Source of the DNA: an uncultured Thermoanaerobaculia bacterium
Lineage (GTDB): Bacteria; Acidobacteriota; Thermoanaerobaculia; Multivoradales; Multivoraceae
Direction: 5' to 3'
NCBI GenBank assembly: GCA_951813015.1
Contig: CATOTG010000009.1
Location: 1 to 64,000 of the forward strand
Length of the DNA: 64,000 nucleotides
The notes beneath the pieces were generated by a model that made no database searches, was not told the DNA's origin, and saw only the letters and a list, made by a program, of their open reading frames with translations. The translations under genes and the position numbers were made by a program. Shown piece after piece: positions 39,052 through 51,104 of this stretch. Position 1 is the stretch's first letter. Each line of letters opens with the position of its first letter.

Positions 39052-40338
39052 GTGACGGGCGGACTGAGACGGCGGGCTGAGGAGATCTTCAACGCGGGCG
39101 TGGCGGCGGCCGATCCCGTGGCGTCGACCGCCTCAGCGCTCGCGGAACTCGACTTGGGCGTTGGAGCGGGCGGGCGCGTTGCCGTGCTGGCGGCAGGGAA
39201 GGCCGCCTTCGGCATGGCGGAGGCGGCGGTGCGTGCCGTCGGCAACCGACTGTGGCCGGTCGACCTGTTGCTCGTTACCCACGACGAGGCGGTTGCTTCG
39301 GCCGGGCTTCGGGCGCTCCGCTCGGGTCATCCGTTGCCGGACGAGCGGGGAATCGAGGCGGCGCGGGAGATCGAGCGCCGCGCCGGCGCGCTCGGCGCGG
39401 ACGACCTGGCGCTGGTGCTGATCTCGGGCGGCGCGTCGGCGCTGCTGCCCGCGCCGGCGCCGGACATCGGATTGGACGAGAAACTGGAGGTGACCCGGCA
39501 GCTTCTTGGCGCCGGCGCCACGATCCATCAGCTGAACGCGGTGCGCAAGCACCTCTCGACGACCAAGGGCGGCGGTCTGCTGCGGCAGTTGCGCCCGGCA
39601 CGGGTGATCACTCTCGCGCTCTCGGACGTGATCGACGACGATTTGTCCGTCATCGGCAGTGGGCCGACCGCACCCGATCCGTCGACGTTCGGGGATGCGG
39701 TCGGCGTGCTGGAGCGATGCGGCGCGCTGGAGTCGTGCCCGGCGTCCGTTCGGGCACGGTTCGAGGCCGGGGTACGGGGCGAGGTCGAGGAGACGCCCAA
39801 GTCCGGCGACCCCGTCTTCGACGGCGCGATCTACCGGATCGTCGGCGGCAACCGGACCAGCGTTCGGGCAATGGCCGCGGCGTGCGGCTCGGCCGTGGAG
39901 GTCGAACCGCAGCCCCTGGAGGGCGAGGCGCGCGAGGTCGCAGCGACGCTCGCAGGACGTTTCGCTGCCGCGGCGCCCCGCGCCTTCGTCGGCGGCGGCG
40001 AGACGACCGTGACGGTCCGCGGCGCGGGCAAGGGCGGCCGGAACCAGGAGCTTGCCCTGGCCTTCGCGCTCGACGCGGCCGGGGGGCCGCTTGCTGACCG
40101 CCGCGACTGGGTGTTCCTCGCCGCCGGCACGGACGGCCGCGACGGCCCCACCGATGCCGCCGGCGGCCTGGTCGACGCCTCGACGGTGGCTCGCATCCGG
40201 CGTGCCGGCATCGACCCTGCCGCCGCGCTCGCGGACAACGATTCGCACCACGCCCTTGACGCTGCCGGCGCGTTGATGCGCACTGGCGCCACGGGCACCA
40301 ACGTCGCCGATTTGGTCCTTTTCCTGTCAGGTCTGTAG
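39052..40338 (+). CDS. gckA: Glycerate 2-kinase, type II (MOFRL family), intact copy
   Basis: A 428-residue intact enzyme from GTG 39052, phosphorylating D-glycerate to 2-phosphoglycerate with ATP. Signatures: VAVLAAGKAAFGMAEAA in the N-terminal DUF4147 domain, LLVTHDEAVASAGLRALRSG, LALVLISGGASALLPAPAPD, NAVRKHLSTTKGGGLLRQLR, SDVIDDDLSVIGSGPTAPDP and the C-terminal MOFRL part GGNRTSV ... GGGETTVTVRGAGKGGRNQE and LAAGTDGRDGPTDAAGG. The start has no ribosome site but a TATTCT eight bases upstream, suggesting a leaderless message. Its product is the substrate of the enolase encoded at 44191. Damaged relatives lie at 31681 and 17970. Confidence 0.92.
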   Translation: MTGGLRRRAEEIFNAGVAAADPVASTASALAELDLGVGAGGRVAVLAAGKAAFGMAEAAVRAVGNRLWPVDLLLVTHDEAVASAGLRALRSGHPLPDERGIEAAREIERRAGALGADDLALVLISGGASALLPAPAPDIGLDEKLEVTRQLLGAGATIHQLNAVRKHLSTTKGGGLLRQLRPARVITLALSDVIDDDLSVIGSGPTAPDPSTFGDAVGVLERCGALESCPASVRARFEAGVRGEVEETPKSGDPVFDGAIYRIVGGNRTSVRAMAAACGSAVEVEPQPLEGEAREVAATLAGRFAAAAPRAFVGGGETTVTVRGAGKGGRNQELALAFALDAAGGPLADRRDWVFLAAGTDGRDGPTDAAGGLVDASTVARIRRAGIDPAAALADNDSHHALDAAGALMRTGATGTNVADLVLFLSGL

Positions 40339-40370
40339 TCTTGACCGATCCGTTCCTCGTTTGACCCCTT

Positions 40371-40414
40371 CTGTGGAGGGAAGTGACTTGAAGAGTGTAA
40401 GAGCGTGGCGCCTT
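40371..40414 (+). repeat. 44-bp dispersed repeat, copy 1
   Basis: This segment, starting CTGTGGAGGGAAGTGA, recurs at 55147-55190 with three mismatches. Here it supplies the GGAGGG ribosome site and the TTG start of the LRR metalloprotease gene. Confidence 0.8.
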
Positions 40415-43400
40415 GCAGGTGGCGGTCGTCGAGGGCCTTGTGGTCTTCTTCGGCGGTTGGGATTGGCCGGGGCTTTGCTGGCGGTGTCGGTGACCGCGCC
40501 GGCTGGCGGCATCATCTACGTCGCGCCCAGCGACGAGGTGATGGTGGACCGGACACCGATCATCGTCTTCGGAGAGGTGCGGTCGGTGATGGCGACCGCC
40601 GGAGCGCGGTTCCCGTCCACGGACGCGCTGTTCGAGGTGGAGGCGGTGTTGAAGGGGAACGTCCCGGGCGGCACGGTCCTGGTCCGGCAGCCGGGCGGCG
40701 CGAGCGAGGACGGCGTCGTCTCGGTCATCTACGGCCTGCCGATGTTGACGGCCGGCGACCGGTTGCTGCTGTTCCTCGAAGAGGTTCCGGAAGCCGTCGG
40801 CGACGGCGTCTACCGCACCGTGGAGTTGTCGCTGGGCATGTTCTTCGAGTCGTCGTCGGCCGCGGGCAATCTGCTCAGGCGCGAGGCGGCACTCCATCAA
40901 GCGGCGCCGGGGTCGAACGACGGAGCGGACTCCGATCCGTCGAGTCATTTGCCCCGCAACAGTGGCGACTTTCGCCGCTGGATCGCTGACCGCGTGCGCG
41001 GCGTGGAGCGAGAGGCGGACTACTTCGCCGTCGCCGCGCCGGCCGACAGTCCGGTCGCCCTGGTTTCTCCGTACCGCTTCCTCACAAGTCCTTCCAGGTG
41101 CGCGGTACCCGACCTGCGGATCCGGTGGCGGCAGTTCGACCGCGGCAACGGGGTCGGGTTCACAATCCAGGCGGACGGGCAGCCCGGCGTCCCGGGCGGC
41201 GGAATCGCCGAGGTGGTGCGCGCGATGCGGGCCTGGAACGACGATCCGGCGAGCAGCGTTCAACTCGAGAATCTGGGCACGACGAACGCAAGGGCCGAAA
41301 TTGCCCGGAGTGACGGTGTGAACTCGATCCTCTTCGAGGACCCGTACGACGTGCTTGCAGGCTACTTCGAGGCCAGCAGGGGAGGCGTTCTGGCCGTCGC
41401 CCTGGTGCGCTTTTCTTGTGCGGAGGAGTACAGGCACAAGATCCCTGGCAATACACCGCACGAAGGGCTTCCGATCCTGGAAGCCGACATCCTGACCCAG
41501 GACGGCTACGGTCCGAGTTGGGCGGCCCGGACCCTGAACGCCAGCAAGGCGCATGAGCATGTGATCGCTCACGAACTGGGCCATGCACTCGGCCTGGCTC
41601 ACTCCTGCGCTCAGGGATTTGCCGATACCTGCAGCGCGCTGACCGCGGACTCCCTGATGAAGGCGACAGCCAGCGGCAAGCAAATCTACCGTGGCGGTGT
41701 GCCCGCGGCCGACGACCTGGCCGCGGTGCGCTTTCTCTATCCTGCGCACGGCGGACCGGCCAGCCCGTCCGATCTGACCGCCAGGACGATCGATCAACAC
41801 AGCATCGAACTCGGTTGGAAGGACAACTCGAGTGACGAAACGGCCTTCGACATCTTCGAGCGGTCGATCAACGAGACGGACTTCAGGCCGATTGCCAGCG
41901 TTGGGAGCAACACGACCTCGTTCGTCGTCGAGGGACTGCCGCCGGCGACCTACCGTGCCTACCGGGTGGCCTCGAGCAGCGCGGGTGGACGTTCGTCGGC
42001 GACCAGTGAAGCCAGCGCGGTCACACTCGGCGAGGTACGCAAGTGCGTCGAGGACGACCGGACACTTTGCCTGAATGAAGGCAGGTTCCAGGTGACCGCG
42101 GAGTGGGCGACCGCGTCCGGGGCCACCGGTCCGGGCGGCTCGGTGACCCTGACGAAGGATACCGGGGCCTTCTGGTTCTTCGATCGCGCCAACGTCGAAA
42201 TGGTGGTCAAGCTGCTCGACGGATGCGCCCTGAACGAGCACTTCTGGGTCTTCTCGGGTGGTCTGACGGACACCGAGGTTCAGTTGACGGTGATCGATAC
42301 CGAGACTGGCTTGGCCCGGACCTGGTTCAATCCGGAAGGAACGCTCCTGCGACCGGTTCAGGACAGCGAGGCCTTCGAGACCTGCAGCCCCGACACGAGC
42401 GTCGCCGCGGCGCGGAGCGCCGGCCCCGCGAAACCCTCGCCGTTGGCCAGACGCCCGCTGGATCCCGACCGGGACGTCCGACTCGCCCTGGAGCGCTACC
42501 GCGCCGCTCGGGTCGAGACTCCCGTGGCCGCCCCCGGCGGGTGCACCGCCGACGAACGGACGCTATGTCTCGAGAACGGCCGCTTTCGCGTCCGCCTCGA
42601 CTGGGAAACCGAAGACGAGAGGACGGGCGCAGGGAAGGCGATGCCGCTTACCGGCGACACCGGCCTGTTCTGGTTCTTCGATCCCGCCAACATCGAGATC
42701 GTGATCAAGGTGCTCGACGGCTGTGCGGTGAACGGCAACCGATGGGTGTTCGCCGGGGGCCTGACGAACGTGGCGGTCGAGATGACCGTGGTCGATTCCC
42801 AGACCGGCGCCGCGAGAACCTACGGCAACCGTCTGGGCAGTCCGTTCCGCCCGATCAAGGACACAACGACCTTCGCGTGCTCCGCTACGGACGATCACGG
42901 CGGCACGCGGGACGAGGCGACCGATATCCCGCTGGAAGCTTCGCGGGCCGGCTTTCTGGACGCTGCCGACGCCGACTTCTTCCTCTTCCGGATTCCGCGT
43001 GCCGGCAGGGTGCAGCTGCGGACGACGGGCTCGACCGATACCGAGGGCGTCCTGATGGATGCCGCTGGGACGATTCTGGCCAGCGACTCGGACTCGGGCG
43101 CCGAGGAGAACTTCCGTCTTGTCGCATCGGTGGGCCCGGGTACCTACTACGTACGCGTTACGGGGAAGGACACGGAAGCGACCGGCGCCTACGAGCTGCA
43201 CACCGGGTTTGCGGTCAGGGCCGCCATCTCGAAGCGGGACCGGGATGCGTTGATCGCGCTCTACCGGGCGACCGGTGGCGCGAACTGGACGAACAAGGAG
43301 AACTGGCTGAGCAACCGTCCGCTCGACGAGTGGTACGGCGTGACGACGGGCGAGGGCGGCCGCGTGACCTGGGTGGAGTTGAGCGACAACGGGCTGACGG

Positions 43401-44090
43401 GCAGCTTGCCCGCAGCAATCGGCGATCTGGATCAACTCCAGGTTCTGTTACTCGACGGGAACGAGTTGACCGGGCCGATTCCGACCGACGTGGGCAAACT
43501 TGGCGAACTCGTGTATCTGGTTCTGTCGTCGAACGAGTTGACCGGCGGAATACCGTCCGAACTGGCCAGCCTCCGCGACCTGAGGTACCTCGTTCTGCAC
43601 TTCAACCAACTGACCGGCCGAATCCCGCCGGAACTGGGGCGCCTGCGCGACCTGATCTTCCTGCGGCTGGGCTTCAACAACCTGACCGGCGGGATTCCCG
43701 CCTCGTTCCGTAGCCTGAACCGGCTCACCTTCCTTGACGTGCGGGATAATCAGTTGACCGGTTCGATTCCTGCCTGGTTGGGAGATCTGACGGCCATGAG
43801 CGCGCTCTGGCTCGGAGATAACGGGTTCTCGGGCGGCATACCGCCGGCACTGGGGAACCTGACCGACCTGGTGTCATTGCGTCTCTGGTCAAACGACCTG
43901 ACGGGCCCGGTGCCGCCCGAGATCGGTCGCCTCACGGCGTTGCAGGACCTGTACGTCCACAGTACGAACCTGTCGGGCGCGTTGCCCGACGAACTGCTCG
44001 ATATCGGTGGACTCGACTTCTTCTGGTTCCACTTCAGTGAGCTGTGCGCACCGTCGACCGCCGCCTTCGACGAGTGGCTCGAGGGCATCG

Positions 44091-44119
<29 letters not shown>
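40388..44119 (+). CDS. Secreted zinc metalloprotease with Fn3, two WFFD-type repeats, PPC-like and LRR domains
   Basis: A 1243-residue protein from TTG 40388 (GGAGGG seven bases upstream; frame open to TTG 40361). The signal segment is GLAGALLAVSVTAPAGG. The metzincin-type zinc site HELGHALGLAH is at about residue 395. Then come a fibronectin III domain (PSDLTARTIDQHSIELGWKD), two Cys-bearing modules with FWFFDRANVEMVVKLLDGC and FWFFDPANIEIVIKVLDGC, a pre-peptidase C-terminal-like domain (DAADADFFLFRIPRAGRVQL) and about eight plant-type LRRs (LSSNELTGGIPSELASLRDL). It probably acts outside the cell as an adhesive protease. It sits between the glycerate kinase and enolase genes of module 2, where module 1 has nothing. 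Confidence 0.88.
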
Positions 44120-45582
<1,463 letters not shown>

Positions 45583-45636
45583 CTAGCCGATGACGCCGCA
45601 GTAAGATGCGCCGGTTCCAACAAGAGGGGATGGCGG

Positions 45637-47697
45637 ATGGCGAGGGCGCTGACAGGTCTTTCGGTTCTGCTGCTGGTGTCCGTGGCTGCGCCTGCTGTAG
45701 CCCAGCACGGCGCACAGGGCGGCCAGTGGCGGCACTTCGGCGCCGACAGCGGCTCGACCCGGTACTCGCCCCTGGACCAGATCGACCGGGACAACTTCGA
45801 CCAACTGGAGGTCGCCTGGCGGTGGGAGTCGGCCGATGTCCTGCTGAAGGACGTGACCGACAAGACGCCCGGACCGTACCGAAGCATGCCGTTGATGATC
45901 GACGGCGTCGTCTACGTCGCGACCAACCTGGGGCAGGTCGCGGCGCTCGATCCGGCAACAGGGGAAGAGCTTTGGCGGCACGATCCCAGGGACTGGGAGA
46001 TCGATCAGCGAGGTTCGCTGGTCCAGATCCGCGGCATCGAGTCCTGGACCGACGGCGAAGCGGAGCGCGTCCTGATCGCGACCCGCGGCGGCCGGCTGGT
46101 GTCCATCGACACGAAGACCGGCAGGCCGGACCCCGAGTTCGGCGAGGAGGGCGTCGTCGACCTGATGCAGGGCCTCCTGCCGGGGCGTGCGAACCGGAAC
46201 ATGAACTGGACGGCGCCGGTGACCGTCGTCGCCGACACGATCGTGGTCGGCGGGACGATCTTCGACTTCCCGCTGCGCAACAACAACCCGCCCGGTGACG
46301 TGCGCGGTTTCGACATCCGCACGGGAAAGCTGAAGTGGACGTTCCACGCCGTGCCGCGCGAGGGCGAGCCCTACATCGAGACCTGGGAGAACGAGTCCTG
46401 GCGGAAGATGGGCAACACGAACGTGTGGTCGATGATGAGCGCCGACCAGGAGCTCGGCTACGTCTACCTGCCGTTCGGCACGCCGACCAACGACTACTAC
46501 GGCGGCGACAGGCACGGTGACAACGTCTACGCGGAGTCGATCGTCTGCCTCGATGCCCGCAACGGCGAGGTCGTCTGGCACTTCCAGACGATCCACCACG
46601 GTGTCTGGGACTATGACCTGGCGTCGGCCCCGAACCTGATCGACATCACGGTCGACGGCTTGGAGATCAAGGCGGTTGCCGTCGTCTCGAAGGTTGCGAT
46701 GACCTACGTGTTCGACCGGGCGACGGGGGAACACGTCTGGCCGATCATCGAGGCGCCGGTCAACCACCACTCGCGCGTTCCGGGCGAGAAGCTCTCGCGG
46801 ACGCAGCCGTTCACGACGCGGCCGCCGCCGTTCGAGACGCTTGGCATCGACTACGACGACCTGATCGACTTCACGCCGGAGCTGCGGGCCGAGGCACTCG
46901 AGGTGATCCGGGACTACGTGATCGGCCCGGTCTTCACGCCGCCGATCGTCCACGGCGAGGACGGCAAGCGCGCCTACGTCCAGAACCCGGGGCCCGGCGG
47001 CGGCGCGAACTGGACCGGCGCCTCCTTCGATCCGGAGACGAACATCCTCTACGTGCCTTCACTGACGCGGCCGGGCGCCATCTCGCTCTCGGCGCCCGAC
47101 CCGGCACGGTCCGACTGGCGCTACTCGATCAACCGCCGGCCCACGCCCCTGGTCCAGGGCCTGCCCCTGCTCAAGCCGCCCTACCGGCGGATCACGGCCT
47201 TCGACATGAACCGCGGCGAGATGCTGTGGCAGGCGCCGCTCGGTGAGGGACCCCGCGACCACCCCGCGATCAAGCACTTGAACCTCGGCCGGCTCGGCAC
47301 GCCGCCCCAGGACGGCATCGTCACGGAAGGCGGCGTCCTGGTAACGAAGACCCTCGTCGTCTCGATCGAACCGATCATCGACGCGACCCGGTCCGATCGC
47401 CCGTCTTCGGGCGGTCGGATGGCGACGGGAGACCGTTCGGCTGACGGCAGCTATCTCGTCGCATTCGACAAGGCGACCGGCGAACTCCTGGCCCAGCTCG
47501 AAGTCGACCGCAGCCTCCACGGCGGTCCGATGACCTACATGCACGAAGGCCGCCAGTACATCGTCATCGCCGGCGGCGGCGAACGGCCGGGCCCCGGCCC
47601 CTCCATCGCAACGACCGCTATCGCCGACGCGCCGCCCCGGCCCCGGCGTCTGCCGCCCCGCAAGGCCGAACTGCTCGCCTTCGCCCTGCCGGATTAG
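45637..47697 (+). CDS. PQQ-dependent dehydrogenase (quinoprotein), intact
   Basis: A 686-residue periplasmic quinoprotein from ATG 45637, with GAGGGG upstream. The signal peptide ends SVAAPAVAQ. Eight-bladed propeller features include WRHFGADSGSTRYSPLDQID at the start, DPATGEELWRHDPRDW, DIRTGKLKWTFHAVPREGEP, DARNGEVVWHFQTIHHGVWD and YVFDRATGEHVWPIIEAPVN. It has neither a cytochrome domain nor membrane helices, and I see no adjacent-cysteine pair as in methanol/ethanol dehydrogenases, so it is closer to the glucose-dehydrogenase-like group. It oxidises an alcohol or sugar; substrate unknown. A truncated paralogue is at 36262. DUF1552 and DUF1592 genes lie convergently downstream. Confidence 0.9.
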   Translation: MARALTGLSVLLLVSVAAPAVAQHGAQGGQWRHFGADSGSTRYSPLDQIDRDNFDQLEVAWRWESADVLLKDVTDKTPGPYRSMPLMIDGVVYVATNLGQVAALDPATGEELWRHDPRDWEIDQRGSLVQIRGIESWTDGEAERVLIATRGGRLVSIDTKTGRPDPEFGEEGVVDLMQGLLPGRANRNMNWTAPVTVVADTIVVGGTIFDFPLRNNNPPGDVRGFDIRTGKLKWTFHAVPREGEPYIETWENESWRKMGNTNVWSMMSADQELGYVYLPFGTPTNDYYGGDRHGDNVYAESIVCLDARNGEVVWHFQTIHHGVWDYDLASAPNLIDITVDGLEIKAVAVVSKVAMTYVFDRATGEHVWPIIEAPVNHHSRVPGEKLSRTQPFTTRPPPFETLGIDYDDLIDFTPELRAEALEVIRDYVIGPVFTPPIVHGEDGKRAYVQNPGPGGGANWTGASFDPETNILYVPSLTRPGAISLSAPDPARSDWRYSINRRPTPLVQGLPLLKPPYRRITAFDMNRGEMLWQAPLGEGPRDHPAIKHLNLGRLGTPPQDGIVTEGGVLVTKTLVVSIEPIIDATRSDRPSSGGRMATGDRSADGSYLVAFDKATGELLAQLEVDRSLHGGPMTYMHEGRQYIVIAGGGERPGPGPSIATTAIADAPPRPRRLPPRKAELLAFALPD

Positions 47698-47782
47698 GCT
47701 GCTAGCGCTGGTGTCGCAGAAACCGGATGCGCCGGCGTGCCATCCGACCGCCCGCTGACGGGCGCACGGACTGGTTCGCTTG

Positions 47783-47845
47783 TGGCGCGGGTCCGCGCCA
47801 CCCGGGTTCCCGCCGGCATCCGGCGCAAAGCGCCGGCATCCGGTT
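47783..47845. repeat. REP-like palindromic repeat, copy 1
   Basis: GGCGCG/CGCGCC hairpin followed by CCACCCGGGTTCCCGCCGGC, then ATCCGGCGC and its near-inverse. A closely similar unit is at 52560-52627. It lies between the convergent PQQ dehydrogenase and DUF1552 genes. Confidence 0.6.
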
Positions 47846-47868
47846 GCCTGCTGCGTCAGGGAAAGGCG

Positions 47869-49272
47869 CTACGCCCGCAGTCCCGCGAGCGGGCCTGCCA
47901 GGTCGATGTAGTCGCCGCGCTGGCCGTAGGCGTGGCGGAGGCCGACGTGGTTGGTGTCGAGGCCCATCGCCTGGGCGACGCTGACGAGGAGGTGCTGGTG
48001 GGGAACGCCGGCGAACTTCGTCAGACCGCCGGGAGCGAGCTGTGCCGGGACGCGCATCCGGGCCGGTGTCTCGTGGGGCCAGTACATGTAGCGGCCGGTG
48101 TCGAAGGCCCAGGAGCCGCCGATGAGGACGGGGCAGTAGTTGCGGTAGCCGTGCCAGCCGTCGCCGAGTTCGGAGCCCCAGACGATCAGGGTGTTGTCCA
48201 TCAGGGAGCCGCCGCCCGCGTCCGGGATCGACTCCAGGGTGCTGACGAGGCGGGCGACCTGCCGGCCGTGGTACTCCACGTAGTGCGTCATCGCGTCGTG
48301 CTTGCGGACATCGTCGTGGATGTAGTGGGCGATGCCCTTGTGCACCTTGTCGCTGATGTGGTCGGCGCCGAACTCGGCGGTCGGCATCTCGCCGAGCGAG
48401 AAGGAGACGACCCGCGTGATGTCGCAACTGAAAGCGGCGGCGATGATGTCGACGAAGGCATCGAACTGCAGGTCGTAGCGGTCGAACGAGCTGGCGGGCC
48501 GGGCCGGGGCTTCGCAGGAGAGTGTCGCCAGGCCTTCGAGCCGGTGGCCGAGCCGGTCGACGAGGCCGAAGTGGGACTCGAGCCGGGCGCGATCGTTCGC
48601 GTCGAAGCGCGCTGCGACCGCCCGGTACTCCTGGTACGCGAAGTCCAGCGTACTGCGCCGGTACGCGCCCACCGTGTCGCCCGAGGATGCCGGCCCGAAG
48701 ACCCGGTTCCAGGCCCGCAGCGGCGTGTTCTCGGCCGGCAGCCGCATGCCGCCGATGTTGTAGCTGATCGGCCGGCCGGCTTCGAGCGCGGCGTCGACCG
48801 AGACCTCCAGCGACGGCAGCCGGTCGGCCCGGGCCACGTGGGCCGCGACAATCTGGTCCAGGGAGGCCGAGGTGGAGCGGGTGTCGCGGCCGGCGAAGTC
48901 CGCGTTGTCGCCGGTCCAGGCGTGGACCCAGCCGCGATCGTGCCGGTTGCCGCCGGCGTCGAGTTCCGCGGTGGCCAGGGACAGGCCGTCCAGGGCGAGG
49001 ATGCGGCGACGGTGCTCGTGCAGCGGGGCCAGCGGTCTGCTGAAGGCGCTCTCCGGCAGTTGCTCCAGGTCGACCGACCAGGGTTCGCTCTCGGAGACGC
49101 CGTCGGGGCGCATCTTCCAGGTGGCGTAGGGCCAGCCGTGGCAGTGGCTGATCAGGATCAGGCGCCGGACTTGAGCGGGGCTCCGGGCGAGGGCCCGCAG
49201 GGCGCCGCCCGGCCAGCCGGCGCCGAGTGCCGTGAGCCCTCCGAGTTGCAGCAGTTGGCGTCTTGAGATCAT
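47869..49272 (-). CDS. DUF1552 family protein, Tat-exported
   Basis: A 467-residue protein with a twin-arginine signal (MISRRQLLQLGGLTALGAGW). The DUF1552 body includes RLILISHCHGWPYATWKMRP, SLDQIVAAHVARADRLPSLE, SYNIGGMRLPAENTP and LMDNTLIVWGSELGDGWHG, the last resembling the metal-site region of the alkaline phosphatase superfamily. Function is unknown; in Planctomycetes and Acidobacteria it is typically paired with DUF1592-type proteins, as here. Its ATG overlaps the upstream gene's stop (ATGA), so they are translationally coupled. Its last 24 residues also occur as a remnant at 37458. Confidence 0.9.
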   Translation of the reverse strand: MISRRQLLQLGGLTALGAGWPGGALRALARSPAQVRRLILISHCHGWPYATWKMRPDGVSESEPWSVDLEQLPESAFSRPLAPLHEHRRRILALDGLSLATAELDAGGNRHDRGWVHAWTGDNADFAGRDTRSTSASLDQIVAAHVARADRLPSLEVSVDAALEAGRPISYNIGGMRLPAENTPLRAWNRVFGPASSGDTVGAYRRSTLDFAYQEYRAVAARFDANDRARLESHFGLVDRLGHRLEGLATLSCEAPARPASSFDRYDLQFDAFVDIIAAAFSCDITRVVSFSLGEMPTAEFGADHISDKVHKGIAHYIHDDVRKHDAMTHYVEYHGRQVARLVSTLESIPDAGGGSLMDNTLIVWGSELGDGWHGYRNYCPVLIGGSWAFDTGRYMYWPHETPARMRVPAQLAPGGLTKFAGVPHQHLLVSVAQAMGLDTNHVGLRHAYGQRGDYIDLAGPLAGLRA

Positions 49273-51104
49273 CCGTCGACTCCGGCGCCTGGTTCGGTTG
49301 CGCGTGTGCGGAAGAGGTCGCTGGTCGCGATGGAAACGAGGAGTGCCTTGACCGAGTCGTTCTCGCGGAAGCGCAGCTGAATCGGTTCCAGGCCGGGCGC
49401 GTTCCGCTCAAGGCGGCTTCCGAGTGCGTAGCGCGTCCAGTGTAGTGCGTAGCAGTCCCGGACCCGGCGGCTCGCGGCCAGTTCGTGCGCGAACTCGACT
49501 CCGTCGGCGAACGAGAGCACTTCGGCGCCGGGCAGTCGGAGCGAGCCGCTGGCGTCGACCGGCTGGCCGTTGTCCTCGGCTCGCCAGGCGCCCATCGCGT
49601 CGTAGTGCTCGAACGCGAACCCTGCCGGGTTGATCCGGCGATGGCACGTGTGGCATTCGGCCGGTCTGGTCGCGGCGGCCGTCCGTTCGCGATTCGACCT
49701 CTCGACACCGAGCGTGTCGGGCGGCAGCGCACTCTCGACGCCTTCGACCGGCTCGCCGAGGTCCATGCAGGCGATTCGCTCCAGGATGCGCACGCCCCGG
49801 GGGATCGGGCCGGGCTGCACCGCGTACGCGCCGACCGCCAGCACCGACGGCAGGGTCAACACGCCGGCTCGCAGGGTGGGGTCGAACTTCACGGGCATCA
49901 GGGTGAGCGGCTTCCTTCGTCCGACCGAGGCGGTGACGTACTCGATCTTCCGGGTCACGGCGGCACGCCCTTCGTCCGGGGTCGTCGTCTCACCGTAGAC
50001 CGGCCTGGTGTTGCGCGACATGTAGCCGTGGTTGCCGGTCATCAGCTCGGTGAAGGTTCCCGCGCGCTCGAAGATCGCCTCCTCGACGAACAGCTCCGTC
50101 TCGAGTTTCATCGAGTGGCGGATGGGCCCAATGATCGCCGGCCACTTCGTGTCGTCGTCGCGGGCGTTGTGCACCTGGGTGGAGAGGCCGAACCGGGGGC
50201 CGAAAGCGCGGCGCGCCGGAGCGATCAGGAGGACCTGTTCCGTGCCGAGCCATTGATGGTGGAAGTGGACGACGGCCGGCCGTGCCAACGGGTCGTCGAG
50301 CATGCGCTCAGCCTGGCGTTCGAGGCCTTCCGGGGTGTCGAGTTCGCCGGTTCGGGCCGCCCGGAACAACTCGTCGTCCGGCATCGAGTCCCAGAGGAAG
50401 TACGACAGCCGCGTGGCGAGTTGCCACGGATCCAGCGTTGTCGCGGCGTTCGCGCCCGGCTCGAGCTTGAAGTGGAACGCCGGGGCCTGGAGGATGCCGG
50501 CGACGGTGAGGGCCACCGCCTCGTCGATCGGTTCGGATTCGCGCTGCGCCAGCCAGAACGCCTCGATCCGGTCGCGCTCCCCGTCGCGCAAGGGCCGGCG
50601 CCAGGCGCGCTCGGCGAACCGGAGGATGCTCGTTGCGGCGCAGGCCTCACGCTCCGCGGACGGGAGTTCGGACCATCCCGAGCAGTCGAAGAAGGTCGGC
50701 GACAGCAGGGCGAAGGATCCGAAGTGCATCCCGGCGAGGTGCAGTTCCTCGACCTGGTAGGAGGACGGATTCTGGCCCTGTGCGATGCCCTCGAAGCCAT
50801 CGGCGCCTGGCTCGGCCGGAAAATGCCACGGCCACGGGTCGGGTGGCGGCGGCGGCGAGAACACGCCCTTGCTGGCGGCGCGCCGCGGGCTGATCCGGTC
50901 GGCAACGGGCGGTCGCTGCGGCCACAGTTCGCCGTCTCGGGGGAAGCCGAGCAGGTCGGCGACCGTGTTGTTGTACTCGGCCGGCGTGAGCGCCAGGGGC
51001 GCTGTTTCGCTCGCTGCGCCCGGATCTTCGGACCCGCCCGCTGCCGGCGGCACGAGGGCGGCGGCGCAGAGAAAGGCCAGGACGGTCCCGAGGTCGAGTT
51101 TCAT
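49269..51104 (-). CDS. DUF1592/DUF1588-type exported protein
   Basis: A 611-residue protein from ATG 51104; the frame is open 200 codons further upstream without protein character, overlapping the divergent gene. The signal peptide is LGTVLAFLCAAALVPPAAGG. Domains in order: a DUF1587-like LTPAEYNNTVADLLGFPRD; DUF1595-like FAERAWRRPLRDGERDRIEA; DUF1592-like TRLSYFLWDSMPDDELFRAA; DUF1588 with CHTCHRRINPAGFAFEHYDA (a CxxCH that could bind heme); and a C-terminal DUF1585 (SFADGVEFAHELAASRRVRD). Members of this family usually carry a cytochrome domain at the N-terminus; here that is absent. Coupled by ATGA to the DUF1552 gene. Confidence 0.88.
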   Translation of the reverse strand: MKLDLGTVLAFLCAAALVPPAAGGSEDPGAASETAPLALTPAEYNNTVADLLGFPRDGELWPQRPPVADRISPRRAASKGVFSPPPPPDPWPWHFPAEPGADGFEGIAQGQNPSSYQVEELHLAGMHFGSFALLSPTFFDCSGWSELPSAEREACAATSILRFAERAWRRPLRDGERDRIEAFWLAQRESEPIDEAVALTVAGILQAPAFHFKLEPGANAATTLDPWQLATRLSYFLWDSMPDDELFRAARTGELDTPEGLERQAERMLDDPLARPAVVHFHHQWLGTEQVLLIAPARRAFGPRFGLSTQVHNARDDDTKWPAIIGPIRHSMKLETELFVEEAIFERAGTFTELMTGNHGYMSRNTRPVYGETTTPDEGRAAVTRKIEYVTASVGRRKPLTLMPVKFDPTLRAGVLTLPSVLAVGAYAVQPGPIPRGVRILERIACMDLGEPVEGVESALPPDTLGVERSNRERTAAATRPAECHTCHRRINPAGFAFEHYDAMGAWRAEDNGQPVDASGSLRLPGAEVLSFADGVEFAHELAASRRVRDCYALHWTRYALGSRLERNAPGLEPIQLRFRENDSVKALLVSIATSDLFRTRATEPGAGVDG

